Shown here one piece after another: positions 52,569 to 64,000 of a stretch of DNA of 64,000 nucleotides. The number at the start of each line of letters is the position of its first letter. The first letter of the stretch is position 1. The DNA is taken from positions 3,224,001 to 3,288,000 of the forward strand of contig JANHCV010000001.1 in NCBI GenBank assembly GCA_025594325.1, in the 5' to 3' direction. The position numbers were made by a program, and so were the translations under genes. This DNA comes from Blastocladiella emersonii ATCC 22665 (Eukaryota > Blastocladiomycota > Blastocladiomycetes > Blastocladiales > Blastocladiaceae). Under the pieces are notes generated by a model that worked only from the letters and a program-made list of their open reading frames with translations, had not been told where the DNA came from and did no database searches.

Positions 52569-54177
52569 TAGAGTATCAGGTGCAGAGTTTCTAAGTTTCT
52601 AAGTTTCTAGCCTGCGGGAGAGAGAGGAAGCCGCGCGAGCGGGCCGGCCGTGAGGTTGAGGTGATCAAGTTGTGATGGCAGGGGCGCGCGGAACCACTCG
52701 ATCGTGCTGCAGCGGATCACGGGCACACGCGGCGCAACGATCGCCCGGCTATGGTGGGCAAGAGTCTATCAGCAGTTGAGCGACGACGGGGCGAGCGCTC
52801 GAAGAGAGAGAGAACCGAGGCAGCAGACCGTGGGTGGCGCTGCCGCGAGTGTGCGGTTGACCGCGGGGAAGGAAGCTCCATGGCCACCACCCACCACGAC
52901 GGCCAAATATAGCCACAACCTAACGCCTGTCGTTCGCACGCGTGGGTGGCGTAGTCGCCGCCGCCGCGTGCTCGGTGACCACGCTTCAGTCAGGGGTTCT
53001 GCTTCAGTGGTGCCGAGGCAAGTCCCTTGTTCGCTGGCGTTGCTGTTGCAGCCTCACACTTGAGTCCAAACGCGGAGTACCACCTCAGGACGACGCAATA
53101 CAGTCTCGCTACGAGGGGGAATGATAGGCTCGCAAGGTGTGGGGATGCGAGGCGTGGCCGAAGCCAATCGTTGTGGCCATGCGGAACCGGGTCAGCTTCG
53201 GTGCTCCATGAATCTTCAGCTAGCAAGTCGGCGAGGAAAGCGCTTCGGGAGCCGGCGATGGCCGCGACGAAGCTGAGGAGAGAGGTGCGCAACTCGGGCC
53301 GCGTCGTCGCTGTTCCTGAGCAAAGATCACGTCGACGCACGATGATGAGCAAGGAGGGGAAGCGAGTATATGTGACGTGAGCACCATTGACGGTCTTGCA
53401 ACGTGATCGTCTCGTCTTCCGGCCAGGAATCGCGGGAAGGGCGACGCCGATGAGCTCAACCCAGCCGCTACTGTACACGAGCGGAGCACGCGGCGAGTTG
53501 AGTGCTCGTGGACCACGCGGAACCAGACGCACGCACCGCGGTGACGGACGTTGAAGGTTTGGCTACAGGATGACGAGCACGCTCGTGTTGGAGAACCGGC
53601 CCAGCGCTTACGGTCCGCGCTTGTGGTCACAGGGGTCGCCGAGTTCAGGAGACACGCGATCAGCACGGTAATTCTCTCCCATCATGACCACGCACGCCGC
53701 GAAGATCGAGAAGTCCGGGACTGAGGCGATCGCGCTCACGATCAAGTCGACTTCGGTCAACGCGCGGCCGACCCTCCAAGCGCTGCCCAGGCCGACGGAC
53801 GAGAAGCAGGGCAGCTTCATGGAGTCGATGCATCGAGTTCAGCGAGTGTTAGACGTCAAAGTTGCATAAGATCCATGGGACACTGAGAGTGGGAGGTGGC
53901 GGTGGGGCGAGCTTGGAAGGGCCGCCGCGAGCGAGCGGGAACACGACACCGCCACCTCGTGTCGTCACGCTGTGGCGCGGCGCGTCCGCTTCGGAAGCCG
54001 TGCGTTGTGCGATAGTCTAGAAGTCTTCTCTGAGCGCGATATGTACTCATCGAATGATGTCACGGCCATGGATCTCGCGAGCATTTGACAGCTGCAGAAA
54101 GAGTGCATAGTGTATTCGTTCGCACGAGTCGGACCCGGGTGGCGCCCGCGGGCGGTCACCGGGAGGAGGAGGGCAAG
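52569..54177. other. 1.6-kb stretch without a recognised gene
   Basis: Contains an 8-bp tandem repeat at 52587-52610. Open frames at 52990-53532 (-) and 53684-53869 (+) are present but show no domain. A stretch near 53400-53490 weakly resembles one near 58628-58720 (cccagccgctac), suggesting a decayed repeated gene. Confidence 0.4.
52587..52610 (+). repeat. 8-bp tandem repeat (gtttctaa)3
   Basis: Three consecutive units immediately upstream of the SH3-protein start codon. Confidence 0.85.
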
Positions 54178-56305
54178 CTAATCATCATCAAAGGTAACAC
54201 ACTCGGTCGTCGGGATGAACTCGTACCCGTCGGGATAGCCCATGTTGACCACGGTCATGGAGAAGTGCTCCATGAGATGTGCCGCGGCCATGGGGTGCGC
54301 GGTGCGGTAGTCGAGCGTGATCGCGACGACCCGCGCCTTGGGGAGCCGCCGCTTCAGCGCAAACACAAAGCGCCCGCCGATCTCAGCCGTGCGCATGTCG
54401 AGGTGGGTCAGCGTCGCGGGCAGCTGGAACGCCAGCACGTCCGCGTGGAACATCTTGAGCCCGCAGCCGCTGAGTGCGAGCACCTCGAGCGTGGGCGGGA
54501 ACCGCTGTGCGAGCGCCTCGGCCGGGGCAGCTCGGTCCGCGCTGAGCGGGCACTCAGTCAGGTCGAGCTGCTTGAGCGAGGCAGGCAGCGACGAGCAGCT
54601 TGGTGAGCCCCGGAGCCGACGGTGGCGGGATGACGCGCTTCGGCGCTGCGGGGACCTTGGGGCGGATGAGCGCGTCCTGGGGGTTGCGCGGGCGGGGAGT
54701 TTGCGGGGCGGGAATAGGCGGAAGGGGGCACAGTCGCCCGAGGCGAAGCATGCGAACCCGCGTTGGCTGGGATTTCGGAGCGGGGACGTTGAGGTTGGCC
54801 ATGTCAAGGATCTCGAGGTTTGGCGGAAGCGACTCGGCGAGCAGAGCGAGCCCAGCTTGGTCAATGGTGACGCCTCGGAGACGGAGAGCACGAAGCGAGG
54901 CGGGAAACGTCAGGGCGACCGGGAAAGCCGCTGGTGCAGGCGCAGATCCAGACGCAGATGAGAGGGAGGCCGAAGCCATAGTCAAGGTCAAGGCCATCAG
55001 CTCGGGTGGTGAAGAAGCAGCACCAGCGGCCTTAGACGGCGCGGTACCGACGAGGAACTTGAGGTCCGGCAGGTCGAGCGAGTGCAGGCCGGGTGCAAAG
55101 TAGGGCGAGTAGGTCGCGAGACGCTTGCGCGAGAGACCAATGTCGAGAAGCGTCAGCGTGCGCAAGTTCGGGAGCGCGCGCAGTAGCAAGATCATGGCCG
55201 GATCTTGGACGGGACACCCGACGAGTGCGAGGGAAGTCAGGGTCGGCGGCAAGGTTGGGACGAGTGCGGACACCGTGGCCACGAACAGCTTCATCCGCGC
55301 CAGCGTGAGCGAGTCCAAGCGGGCGGGCCACTGCACGGACACGGACATGGGCCCGACAGCGGCAGTCGTCGTCGGGACGGGGTGCACCCACCGACTCGCC
55401 AGCGTAAAGGACGTGACCGAGTTGGGAAGCTGCATCGCAAGGAGGCGCGGGAGATCGACAGTGCAGTCTTCCAAAGTAGCCGACGTGAGCGCCTGCGCCG
55501 GGCTCGCCATGGCGCGGTTGAGGAGCTGGATGCCGGCGAGCGAGACGGCCTCGCTTGCGAGATGGAGCGCGGTGACGGCGCCCGACGCGATGCCTGGACA
55601 CACGGCAATGACGGCCGCGTCCGCTGCAACGGTCGAAGCGGGGTCAAGCTAGTAGTAGGAGTAAACCGTTAGCGCAGAAACGAGGGCGAGTGGGTGTGGG
55701 CCCAAGGCGCCGCAAGGCGCCCTGCGTTTGCGTACCGACTTTGGACCAGGCACACCACTCGAGACCGGTCCAGCCAAACTTGTTGACGACGAAGGCGAAG
55801 CGAAAGTTGGTGCTGATACTGGCAAAGATGGTTGAGACAGCGGCGGCAGCGGGAGCGACACCGAACGGCGCTCCTTGATCCCGAGCGCGGCGCGCGAACA
55901 GGCTGGCCAGGTCCCGCTCCACTTGGTCGGCACCACGGCGGGCACCACAGGCAAGCCGCGCCAAAGCTCGACGGTCGTGAGGTGGCGGCCCTTCATAGCG
56001 CGATTTAGCGCGCCGAACGGGCAGGCGACGGGCGCCGAGAACTCGGCGCGCTTGCTGAGGGCGGCAAGGTGGCCGCGGGCAGTCGCCCTGGCAAAGCTCA
56101 GGCCCGGCGCGCGCTTGAAGATGGCGCGCACCACGCGCGGGATGTGGTGCTCGGGCATCACGCGCGCGTAGTGGGCCATGCCCCTGTAGTCGCTTGGGTC
56201 ATGGAGAAGTACGGCGCGAACGAGGATCTCCTCGACGACGAGCGACACGTTGAGTTTTGGTGACGACATGGTGCCCGGCGGCGGTGGGCGATTCATGAGT
56301 TGCAT
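54178..56305 (-). pseudogene. Third LRR-like paralog, with a frame break
   Basis: Exon 1 runs from an ATG at 56305 (or 56269) to 55736 and exon 2 starts at 55648, phase 0, across an 87-nt intron (gtacgc..tag). The N-terminal module (VVEEILVRAVLLHDPSDYRGM, HIPRVVRAIFKRAP) and the repeats (ALTSATLEDCTVDLPRLL) match the Palindrome 2 LRR genes at roughly half the positions. The frame ends at 54554 after GLTKLLVA, but homologous repeats continue in the next frame (SLKQLDLTECPLSAD..VLALSGCGLKMFH) to a stop at 54178. A one-base indel near 54590 separates the parts. The break could be real decay or a sequencing error. Confidence 0.65.
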
Positions 56306-57115
56306 GCGAGGCAAAGTGCGAGGAGTGAACGAATGCTGCTGTTTGCGACGGGTAAGAGCTCGCGAGACTGTCCGATTGTAGACACGGCCGCGCCCGGCGA
56401 CTGGGACGGGCACGACCGCGACGGGCGCCGCCGCGACACCCGATTCCGGGAGCGAAAACGCGTCGACGCGTCTCGCACGTGATGGCTGACTGTCTCGCAG
56501 CGTGCGAGCGCGCGCGATACGGGTCGCGAGCAAACGCGGCACGCCTCCGCATGCCCATCACCCCGTCAATCAACGCCGTCGGGCGAGTCACGAACCTGGG
56601 CATGTATATTGGGTCAACAGCGGCAACAACACCCGAGTTCATCGTCTCCGCTCCAGCGTAGAGCAGCACGGGCGGGGCCATCGCGACGACCTCGCCGCCA
56701 AGCTCGATCAGGCAAAGGACGACGGGCGAAACGCCGGCCTTGAGGCGCGCGGCGGCCGAGTCATCGCTTCTATCGTTGCTCGGGTACGGCCGCTCGAGTC
56801 GCTGGCGCAGATGTTGCGCGAGTAGGCCACGCACCAAGCATGCCGAGCGAGCTCCGTGGTGAAGAGGTCGAGACGCTGGAGCGCACGCGAGAGCCGTGGA
56901 AGCAGGTTGCTGGACGCGTTGTCGCGTGAGGGGCAGAAGCAGGTCGCTGGGCGCGTCGTCGCGTGCGAGACGGCAACCGCCAAGCGTGATCTCCTCAAGC
57001 ACCAGCCAAAGTCGCGCAGCACACTTGCACACGAAGCCGGAGCTGAGCCAGTACCCGCTGCAGCTGAGACTGAGGCACTCGAGCGAGCTGAGGAGGAAGT
57101 ATCCCGCGCTCGCGC
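56306..57115. other. Gene-free stretch between LRR paralog and JmjC fragment
   Basis: No gene recognised. An imperfect duplication of about 37 bp lies near 56900-56975 (agcaggtt/cgctgg, gcgcgt). Confidence 0.4.
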
Positions 57116-57694
57116 ATGGGCTCCAGGTTCTGGTCTAGGTACCAGAAAAAGGAGCTCACCGGGTCTAACGGCGCCGACGCGCACCACCACCTCGAGGGCA
57201 TTGTGCAGTTCAAGGTGCGTGCGGGGCAGACGGCGTTCCTCCCGCCCGGCCTGCTCCACGCCGTGTACACGCCCAACGATTCGTTTGTCATTGCGGGCAA
57301 CTTTCTCACGTTCGCCGCCGCCGGCATGCACCTGGACGTGGTGGAGCTCGAGCAAGCCGTGAACAACGCGGCGGCCATCACGTTGCCAGCGTTCCCCGCC
57401 GCCGTCGTTGCTGCGGTCCTGCGTGCCGACGTGACCAAGCTTACTGCCGCCGAGGCTGCTGGCCGTGAACGCCTTGCCTCGTGGTGCCTTGACTGGATTC
57501 TCGCCCACCTCAAAAAGGCGGTGTGCAAGGTCGCGAAGCTGCTTCTTCTTGGCGGCAGTGGCGAGTCTGGTCGCAGCAACAAGAAACGGAACAGCCCGCG
57601 CCGCCGCGATGAGACTGCGAGCGCCACGGAAGCCGCGCGCAAGCGGGAGCGGGTCGTTCGCGCTGTGGCCGACTTTGTGGACGCTTCTTTGTAA
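57116..57694 (+). pseudogene. JmjC-domain fragment (KDM2-like C-terminal half)
   Basis: The 192-residue frame holds VRAGQTAFLPPGLLHAVYTPNDSFVIAGNFL, the second half of a JmjC oxygenase fold with the last iron-ligand His (LLHAVYTP) and the GGNFL-like strand found in KDM2/JHDM1 histone demethylases. The upstream half with the HxD ligands is not found in any frame before it, so the enzyme cannot be active as seen. The C-terminus is basic (NKKRNSPRRRDE). It is either the 3' exon of a gene whose 5' part I cannot recognise or a decayed copy. An (AT)n microsatellite lies 16 bp after the stop. Confidence 0.6.
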
Positions 57695-58947
57695 CGCATC
57701 GTGGAACCGTATATATATATATATATATATACATCAAAGCCCCCTTCTTGTGTCGGAATATCACACTCGCTGTCTCGTACGCTCAGTGGTACGGCTTCGT
57801 CGAGTGCTGGTTCGCAAATCAGGTTGCTCGGCCGGACGAGAGTTGGGCGACATGACCACCGGACGGCTGGAAGTCGCGCTGCGCCACTCACGTGAATGGG
57901 CGCACTCTTGCGCGAGTAGGCCATCCGGCGACATGCCCCCGTGCTACCTTCAGGTTCCATGTTATTGATCTGGTCAGCGATCTAGGCCTCATCGTACCCA
58001 TTGAGTTGGCCGCGGGCGAAAGGTCGACGACCTTCAGCTGCGCCATGACCCGTTCGTTCATGGACGCTCCTCTCAGGATCAGCAGCAGCTCGAGTTGCGC
58101 GGGCAAGGCGCAAGGTGCAGGTGGTGAGCGCTTGTCCTGATGAGAACACACGAGGCAGGTTTAAAGAGCGTTTCAATAACTCACATCATAGTACGTCCGC
58201 AAGCTCTCTCGTCTGCGCAAACCAGCAGCAACCCTCACTCCGCAACGACTCGCCTTGGGACGCGCCGCCCGTCATGCGGAAACTCGCGAAACCTTGATGC
58301 AGATGCAGTTTGATCCCGCACTCGCGATCCGGGTTATCAGGGCGCGGTGACACCGCTACGCGCATGGACGGACGCCGCAAAGGGGTCAGCCCTGGTGTGA
58401 CGACAAAGACGACAGCCGCGAGAACGCGTACCGCGCATAGCGGACCACGAACATGATCGTCCAAACTGCGAATGCCAGCGAGCCGAGCCAAGCGAAGCCA
58501 AGCCAGCCATCAACGGGTCGAGTCGGGGAGACGAGAGCCAAGTCGTTCACTTGTACCGGTACTTTTGATAAGCTGCTGCGGGATTCGGACGCACCCCTCG
58601 CGCAGCCTTGACGCGAGCCTGGCCGAGGAAGGCACCATGATCGTCTCGCCATCCAAGGACCTCGGGATGGGTGGGGCTGACAAACTGAGCCCAGCCGCTA
58701 CACGATCAGCGCGCGGCGATGACATGAGTCGTGATCACGGACGACGCGGGCGAAAAGATGCGTACCGCGAGCATGGACAGCGACTCATGGTGCCCGCCTC
58801 GACCAGGTTTCGCAAGGAGAATGCACGAGGAATTGGCGGCGCGGAACGGCGTCGTCGTATTGAGCGTGAATGGACGTGAAAGCTGCTGCCGGTGATCAAT
58901 GGACAAGCGATTGAGAGTGCAAATTGCTGTACAGAGTAAAGGGAAGG
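57695..58947. other. 1.25-kb stretch without a recognised gene
   Basis: Begins with an (AT)n run. A minus-strand frame near 58386-58560 encodes a hydrophobic span (WLGSLAFAVWTIMFVVRYAR) that could be a gene remnant; nothing else supports it. Confidence 0.4.
57710..57731 (+). repeat. (AT)n microsatellite
   Basis: About ten consecutive AT units, the longest AT-only run in a very GC-rich window. Confidence 0.95.
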
Positions 58948-58975
58948 CTACAGTAGCGGGAGATAGAGAATTTTG

Positions 58976-59939
58976 TCAGTAGCATGTTGAGCTTGTGCCG
59001 TTCCCGTAACGAGGGCGCGACTTGAGGCGGCAACGGTGATAGTACCAATAACCAGTCTTGCTGAACGGGCGACATAACAGGAGGCATGCGATTGAGAGTG
59101 AGGGAGGCGCAACCGGCTTTCCGCCGAGACGAGTACGCTTGACTTTACCGCCAGAATGTCGCACGGGGCGCCCTGCGTATACCGCGAGCAACGTATCCAA
59201 AGAATCAAGCAGCGAGTTGGTGAGCATTGCGGAGACGCGAAGGCGAGGAGGGCTGCCATAAACCGGCTCGAAGTGGAGGTCTTCCAGCCTGTGGATTCCC
59301 GTGTAGTAGAACACCTCAAGCACGAGGTGTTCTGGCTGCAGCGAAGCTTTCTCGCCAGTCGATCTCGAGCCATGCGCACCAGCAGCGGCGCAGCTCGCGC
59401 TGGGTCGATTCATCGGTAACCTTGAGGGGCGACTCAGCGGGAGCACCGCACACCCAATCCTTGGCGATGCAAGCGCGCAGGTGGAAGTTCCAGAATTCGC
59501 GAACGTTGGGATCGAGAACGTGCGAGTACCACAGCTGGCCAACGTTGCGAGTGAGAGTCGGCAAGTCGGCCTCGTCAGCAGGCGAGAACGCGAGCGCATG
59601 GAGAATGAGCATGTTGCGCGCAAGGACTTCGGGCTGCCAGTCGTTGAGAGTGAATGAAAGCCTCTGCTTGATTCCCCGCGCCGCGGCCTCGCACACGGTC
59701 CGGGCGACCCCGGCCAGATCGCCACAGCCGCACACGAGAGCGCACAGGTCAGTTCGCGTGGCCGATTCGTGCGACATGAAGAAGAAGAGGTCGCGCGGTG
59801 CTTGGTTGCGGAACGGGCGAAACCGATTGACGCGGTTGCCGCGGTACTGTGTGCGGCACGTCACGAGCGCCGGAAAATACGCCGGCGCGCGGTTGTCCAT
59901 AATAGCAGATCTATTGCCACCAGTTGCGGGCAAATTCAT
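58976..59939 (-). pseudogene. DUF4470 family gene, second copy, truncated
   Basis: The frame from 59939 to 59316 encodes the same N-terminal DUF4470 segment as the copy at 36163 (CGCGDLAGVARTVC, SFTLNDWQPEVLARNML) and is not shifted near the FHLRAC position where the other copy is. After LEIDW at about 59350 the frame ends soon, yet homologous residues (LQPEHLVLEVFYYTG) continue in another frame to about 59160. The typical later DUF4470 blocks (DANNLAD-type) are absent, so it is truncated. Confidence 0.6.
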
Positions 59940-60546
59940 GGTCTAGGTTGCATGTGAGAGTGAGGCAGTAGGGGCAGAGAGGAGAGGATGCGGATGTCGC
60001 GACGCGACGCGTGGGAACCGGCGCCGCACGCGTTCCGCCACTCACGTGAAATCATGACACGTCTCACCCTGGTTCTCGCCTGCCCATCAAGTATATACGG
60101 TTGCAGAAGCCATGTAAGCTGATGCGCCTGCTAAGCTTTCATGCGTTGTTAATTACTCGTAGTGCAAACTCACGGGCGCCCAAGTCACCCGCTCCACAAC
60201 CGCTCGCACCACGCGTTGGGTCAAAAACGCTTGATTGATGTCCAACACTCGCTCACATCCTCCTGCGACCCACCGCCGTACCTGAAGCCGACGCCGTGGT
60301 CGCGCACGCAAAGTGGACGACGCTGGCCGGCGACCGCGCCGACGTGACAATGGCGCTGTTGCCGATCCGCTTGCCGCACACGGGGCACAGCGTGCGATCC
60401 TCGACGACCGCGGACTCGCACTGCAGCGCCGCGAGCCGGATACACGCCGCGTCGTGCTCGCGCTGCGCCAGCGCGCGGACCACGCTGCTGCGGTGAACCT
60501 GCGCCGCGATCCGCGCAAAGGCGCGCGCGACGATCGGGTACGCGAG
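59350..60546 (-). repeat. Inverted repeat 3, right copy (about 1.2 kb)
   Basis: Partner of 35556-36752. It spans the last third of the terminal VPS39 exon, 300 bp of intergenic DNA and the first 200 codons of the DUF4470 copy, so the left copy keeps the gene order of this locus. Confidence 0.93.
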
Positions 60547-63500
60547 GTGCGCCTCGGGGTCCAGCGCCGTGACGAGCTCGAGGACCGACGCCGGCGGCAT
60601 GTGGTCGCCAAACTCGGCGAGAAGGTCGAGAATGGTCGGGCGCGGGCACCACGGCGCGGCGACGCAGAGCTCGACGAGCGCAACGTGGTGCGACTGGGCC
60701 TCGCGCACGAGTCTACACTCAGGTTCAAGGGAGCTCCGTGTCAGCTACCGTTGAGGGAGAGCGCATCATAGCGAAGCCAAAACGCACTCGACAGCGCCGT
60801 CGACGGCGCGGAGATCCTCGACCAGGAGCTGCAGCGCGCGGTCAATGTCGCCAAGCCGCCGGTACACGGCGAGCTTCTCCTCCCAGAACCCGGTCGCGGG
60901 GAACATGGCGAGCACCGACTCTGGCTGGTACTTGGCGTCGCTCGACTTGAGAAACTTGACGAGGCGAGCTGCAGGGGTGTCGTCGCCGACCACTGCCCCG
61001 GCGACGGGCGGCGGGATCCCGGATGTGCGACCCGCCGCGTCGTCGTCGTCCTGCTCTTCCTCGTCGCCACCACCAAACTCCTCGTCGCTGCTCTCGCCGT
61101 CGCGGTCCGTGCCCGCCGCCTCGTCGGCCTGCTCGAGCTGGACCAGCTCAATCAGGCTGCGCACGTACGCCTCGTGCAGGACGCTGGCCGATTTCTGCTG
61201 CGTGAAGATGAGAAAGTCGAGGTAGGCGACGACGTAGCGCGGCGAGAGCGCCATGAGGAAGTGGACGAGCTGCGACGCCTCAATGCGGCAGTCCTGCACA
61301 AACTCGAGCGCCGCGGCCGGGTCGACCTGGAACACCCACCCGAGGTACTTGAACACGATCGGGTTGTGCTCGGGCGACCCGTCGAGCTTGTACAGGTACG
61401 ACAGCAGCGCGCGCGGGCCCGACAGCGAGCTCGTGGTGCCCTCCATCGCCTTGCTACATCGGGGGTATTCGAGTCCCATGGCGCGTCAGTCGGTCACGGC
61501 CACGGGAAGCACACACACGCGCCGACCAGCGTACCGCATGAGCAGGTCGAGCGCCTGGTCGTGGAGCGACTTGGATGAGTAAAAGTCGACGAGCTCCGAG
61601 TACTTGTGGTGGCGGAGGAGCAGCGCGGCCGTGGCGTCGATCGGGCACGAGTTCTTGATGCGCAGCAGCGACCCGAGCATCACGTCCGACTTGTCGCGCA
61701 GGTACACGCGGACGAGCGCCATGTCGACGACCGTGCTCTGCTTCTCGATCTCGTCGGGCGTCAGATCGTTGCTCATGCGCGTCAGCACGTCGCGCGCGAG
61801 CGACGACAGCGAGCTGGAGCTCGACGACATGACGCGCGGGATCCCGGACCGGTGCGGCGGCGCCATGGTCATACTCTGCGCGCCGCCGCCGACCCCGCCA
61901 AACACGCTGCCGTTGCCGACCCAGTTTTGCCCCTGCTGCGCCTGCCCGGCGCCGCCGGCTTGCGCGGCCGCTGCCGCCGAGCGCAGCCGACCCAGGATCG
62001 ACCGGCGCTCCGTGAGGAACCGCACCAGCGCGCGCCGCGCTTCGGGGATCTCGGGGTACGGCCGCTTCGAGTCGAGGTGGTGCGTCTGCGGGGTCATGAG
62101 CGGCGGCGGTGGTGGTGGCGCTGCTGCCGCTTCACCCTCGGATGACTGTGGCGTCGCGAGGTTGTCGTCCAGCGTGAACAGGAAGTAGGCGAGGACGGGC
62201 TCGGGCGGGAGACACAGGTCGCGGAACGCGGCCATGGCGTCGTCAAACTGGCCGGCCTGGAACAGGTGGTGTGCGTAGGCGGTCTGGACGGTACACTGGT
62301 GTGCCATTTTTTCGTCGAGCGGGAGCTCCGAGGCCTCGACGAGAACAATGGCGGCGTCAAACTCGGCGGCGTGGATGAGCCGCGCGAGCTGTGCGTCGAG
62401 CGGGATCATGAGGAGGAAGGTGACAGGGCGCCCCGGCGACGCGTAGAAGAGGCCACCCATGGCCGCGACGGCGGCGCCCGCGGCCGAGGACGCGTGCGTG
62501 ACGGCGAGCGTGGTGCATTTGGCCGGCACGTCAAAGGTCTGGACCGGCGCCTGCCCGACCTTAACCTGCAGCGCGGTCCGGGCGGCGTTGAGCCCGACGA
62601 GGTACGGGCCGCAGCGCACGAGGTCGGCGAGCGGCGCGCCCCAGTCGAAGCGGGTCTTGATGCTGTCGTCGAGGCGGAGCACGTGCTGGTTGTTGAAGGC
62701 GAGCAGCTCGGACCCGTAGGCCGCGATGCGCGTGATGGGCGTGCCCGAGAGGAGCGTGAACGAGGTGGCCGAGGATCCGGCGAACCACGAGTAGAGCGAG
62801 ACAAACTCGCCCGTCTCGAGGGTCAGCACCGAGAGCTCCTTGGACGAGGCGATGGCGACGGTGGTGCCGTGGTTCATGAAGGTGATGCCGCGCACCGAGA
62901 CGGGGACGGGATACTCTTTCTACACCACGTTGGTGGGGCGCGTTAGAGGAGACGGTGCATTTTGTTCGATCCTCGAGTAAAGCGTACCGTGGTTGGTGCG
63001 GCGCCATCGCGCGGAACCGTAGCGAGCACGACCTTCTTGTGGAACCCGAGAGCCAAGAGCAGCGGCTCATTGGGCGCCGATGGCGAGCACAGGTCAAACG
63101 AAGCGGGTGCGCGCACGTCCTGGAAGGTATGGACGAGCTCGAACGTGTCGAGGGTGTGCAGGCGGACGAAGCCATCTACGTCGTACGCGTGGTGTCAGCG
63201 ATGCGGCTTTGCTAACGATGGGTCGCTCCAGTCGCGTACCGACAATCGAGAAGAGCAGATTGGCCGATTCGGACACGCGCAGCGCGTCGACGGGCTTCTT
63301 GGCAAAGTCGGCAATCGTGTCGACCAGTACACACCAGTCGTCGGGCACGGAAGCCGCGGATCCCCTCTCCTCGGACTCAGCGCGTGGTAACGTCGAGGAG
63401 CGCGGCGATCCGGGTGGCGAGGAAGGTGGCTGCGGGTCGACGGCGGCGCTGGGTTCCGCAGGCACCGGCGGGACCGGGGGCGCGTCGCGGCGGCCAAACT

Positions 63501-63843
63501 TGGGCGAGCCGAGCGGCGACCCGATGGCGGACTGGAGGCGCGAGAGACCAGACCCGATGGACGGGAGGCGGCTGAGCGGGAGCGGCGGGAGCCCCACGCC
63601 CGAGGTCGACGCGTGGCTGCTGGAGCGCGGCAGCGGGGCCTCCTTGGCCAGGTCGTCGAGGATGGCGGTGACGGCGGGACGGCTGACGTGGTACATGAGC
63701 AGCGCGCCCTGTGCCGTGCCGGCGAAGAGGCGCGAGCCGTCGTGCGTTGTCGCGAGCGCCGTGACGGCAGCGGGCGGTGGCGCCGGCGCCGGAGCGCCCT
63801 CGGGGCCGGCGGCACAGGGTAGGACGTGAAAGGCCTTGTACAT
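60253..63843 (-). CDS. VPS39: VPS39/Vam6 (HOPS complex subunit)
   Basis: Exons 63843-63240, 63175-62988, 62919-61535 and 61453 onward, with a last exon ending at 60253. The N-terminal half is a CNH/beta-propeller domain (VTALATTHDGSRLFAGTAQGALLMY, ELLAFNNQHVLRL, AMGGLFYASPG). The middle is a clathrin-repeat solenoid with the Vps39-1 segment (IDATAALLLRHHKYSELVDFYSSK). The C-terminus has the zinc motif CPVCGKRIGNSA..VVHFAC of the Vps39-2 domain. VPS39 tethers membranes at the vacuole and binds Ypt7/Rab7. The last intron is uncertain: GAG TGC then gttttg to cgag before GCCCAG keeps phase. Two pieces of this gene are copied into the palindrome region. Confidence 0.9.
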
Positions 63844-64000
63844 GAGATAACGTTGCAGTTGCTGGAGCGGGGAGGAGAGAGAGCGCGGACCGCCCGCGCG
63901 TCGTGACCACGCGTCTCAGCGAAGGTTGGCGCGCTGCGACGTGCGCTGCGACGCGTTCCCTCGAGCTCGGAGCGATGACTGCGCTCCTCAGCTCTCTGTC

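Noticed and set aside
52990-53532. 180-codon minus-strand frame
   Set aside because: No domain, no splice-supported extension and composition unlike the confirmed genes; left as gene-free sequence.
57889-58140. 82-codon plus-strand frame near 58 kb
   Set aside because: Short, without motif or homolog in the window and without any supporting context.
1-64000. CRISPR array, bacterial operon or ribosome-binding sites
   Set aside because: The window is eukaryotic nuclear DNA with spliceosomal introns; the only short regular repeats are coding minisatellites and microsatellites.
1-64000. Telomeric repeats that could explain a subtelomeric mosaic
   Set aside because: No TTAGGG-like array is present in either orientation.

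Overview
The window is nuclear DNA of a GC-rich eukaryote. Nearly every recognisable gene is interrupted by introns of 57-92 nt with GT..AG ends, the donors are mostly of the form GTACGN, and CTGAC/CTAAC branch-like motifs lie close to the acceptors. The gene set (ARP2, UPF1, VPS39, RSM22, a DSN1-like kinetochore protein, a BAF60/SWP73 subunit, a sterol acyltransferase, a TACC-like coiled-coil protein, CHID1) plus a fungal-type DUF4470 family suggests an early-diverging, probably zoosporic fungus. An Allomyces-like Blastocladiomycota member would fit the GC content and compact introns, but that placement is inference.

Layout. 1-14.98 kb is a dense block of single-copy housekeeping genes: a partial unknown gene (-), an HExxH metalloprotease (+), DSN1-like (-), RSM22 (+), ARP2 (-), UPF1 (+), CHID1 (-) and SWP73/SMARCD (-). 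Several neighbours are convergent, with stop codons only 50-110 bp apart. 15-17.2 kb holds no recognised gene but carries an exact 211-bp inverted repeat with a Pol III B box. 17.26-20.56 kb has an RluA-type pseudouridine synthase (-) and a sterol O-acyltransferase (+) whose model needs a 7-nt microexon.

21.39-41.18 kb is the unusual part: about 19.8 kb made almost wholly of duplicated blocks. Palindrome 1 (arms 21388-25477 and 27100-31189) carries two copies of a 1-kb-codon novel protein gene transcribed outwards. It abuts a copied piece of a membrane SH3-protein gene (31195-31958), which is fused to a copied piece of VPS39 (31961-32205), which abuts Palindrome 2 (arms 32210-35470 and 37925-41182). 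Palindrome 2 carries two convergent copies of an LRR-like gene around a spacer that holds a VPS39 tail fragment and a broken DUF4470 gene. The intact or parental-looking loci of these fragments lie further right: the SH3 gene at 50.5-52.6 kb, VPS39 at 60.25-63.84 kb and a second DUF4470 copy at 59-59.9 kb. Blocks of near-perfect identity sit directly beside older, visibly diverged homologous sequence, which looks like patchwise gene conversion or template switching; an assembly or amplification artefact is the main alternative.

41.97-52.57 kb returns to ordinary genes: a Fringe-like GT31 glycosyltransferase, an ACAD10/11-type phosphotransferase-fold protein, a GNAT acetyltransferase, the TACC-like protein (all -), a small two-TM protein (+) and the cysteine-rich/TM/SH3 protein (-). 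52.6-59 kb is gene-poor, with a third LRR paralog carrying a frame break and a JmjC-domain fragment. VPS39 closes the window on the minus strand.
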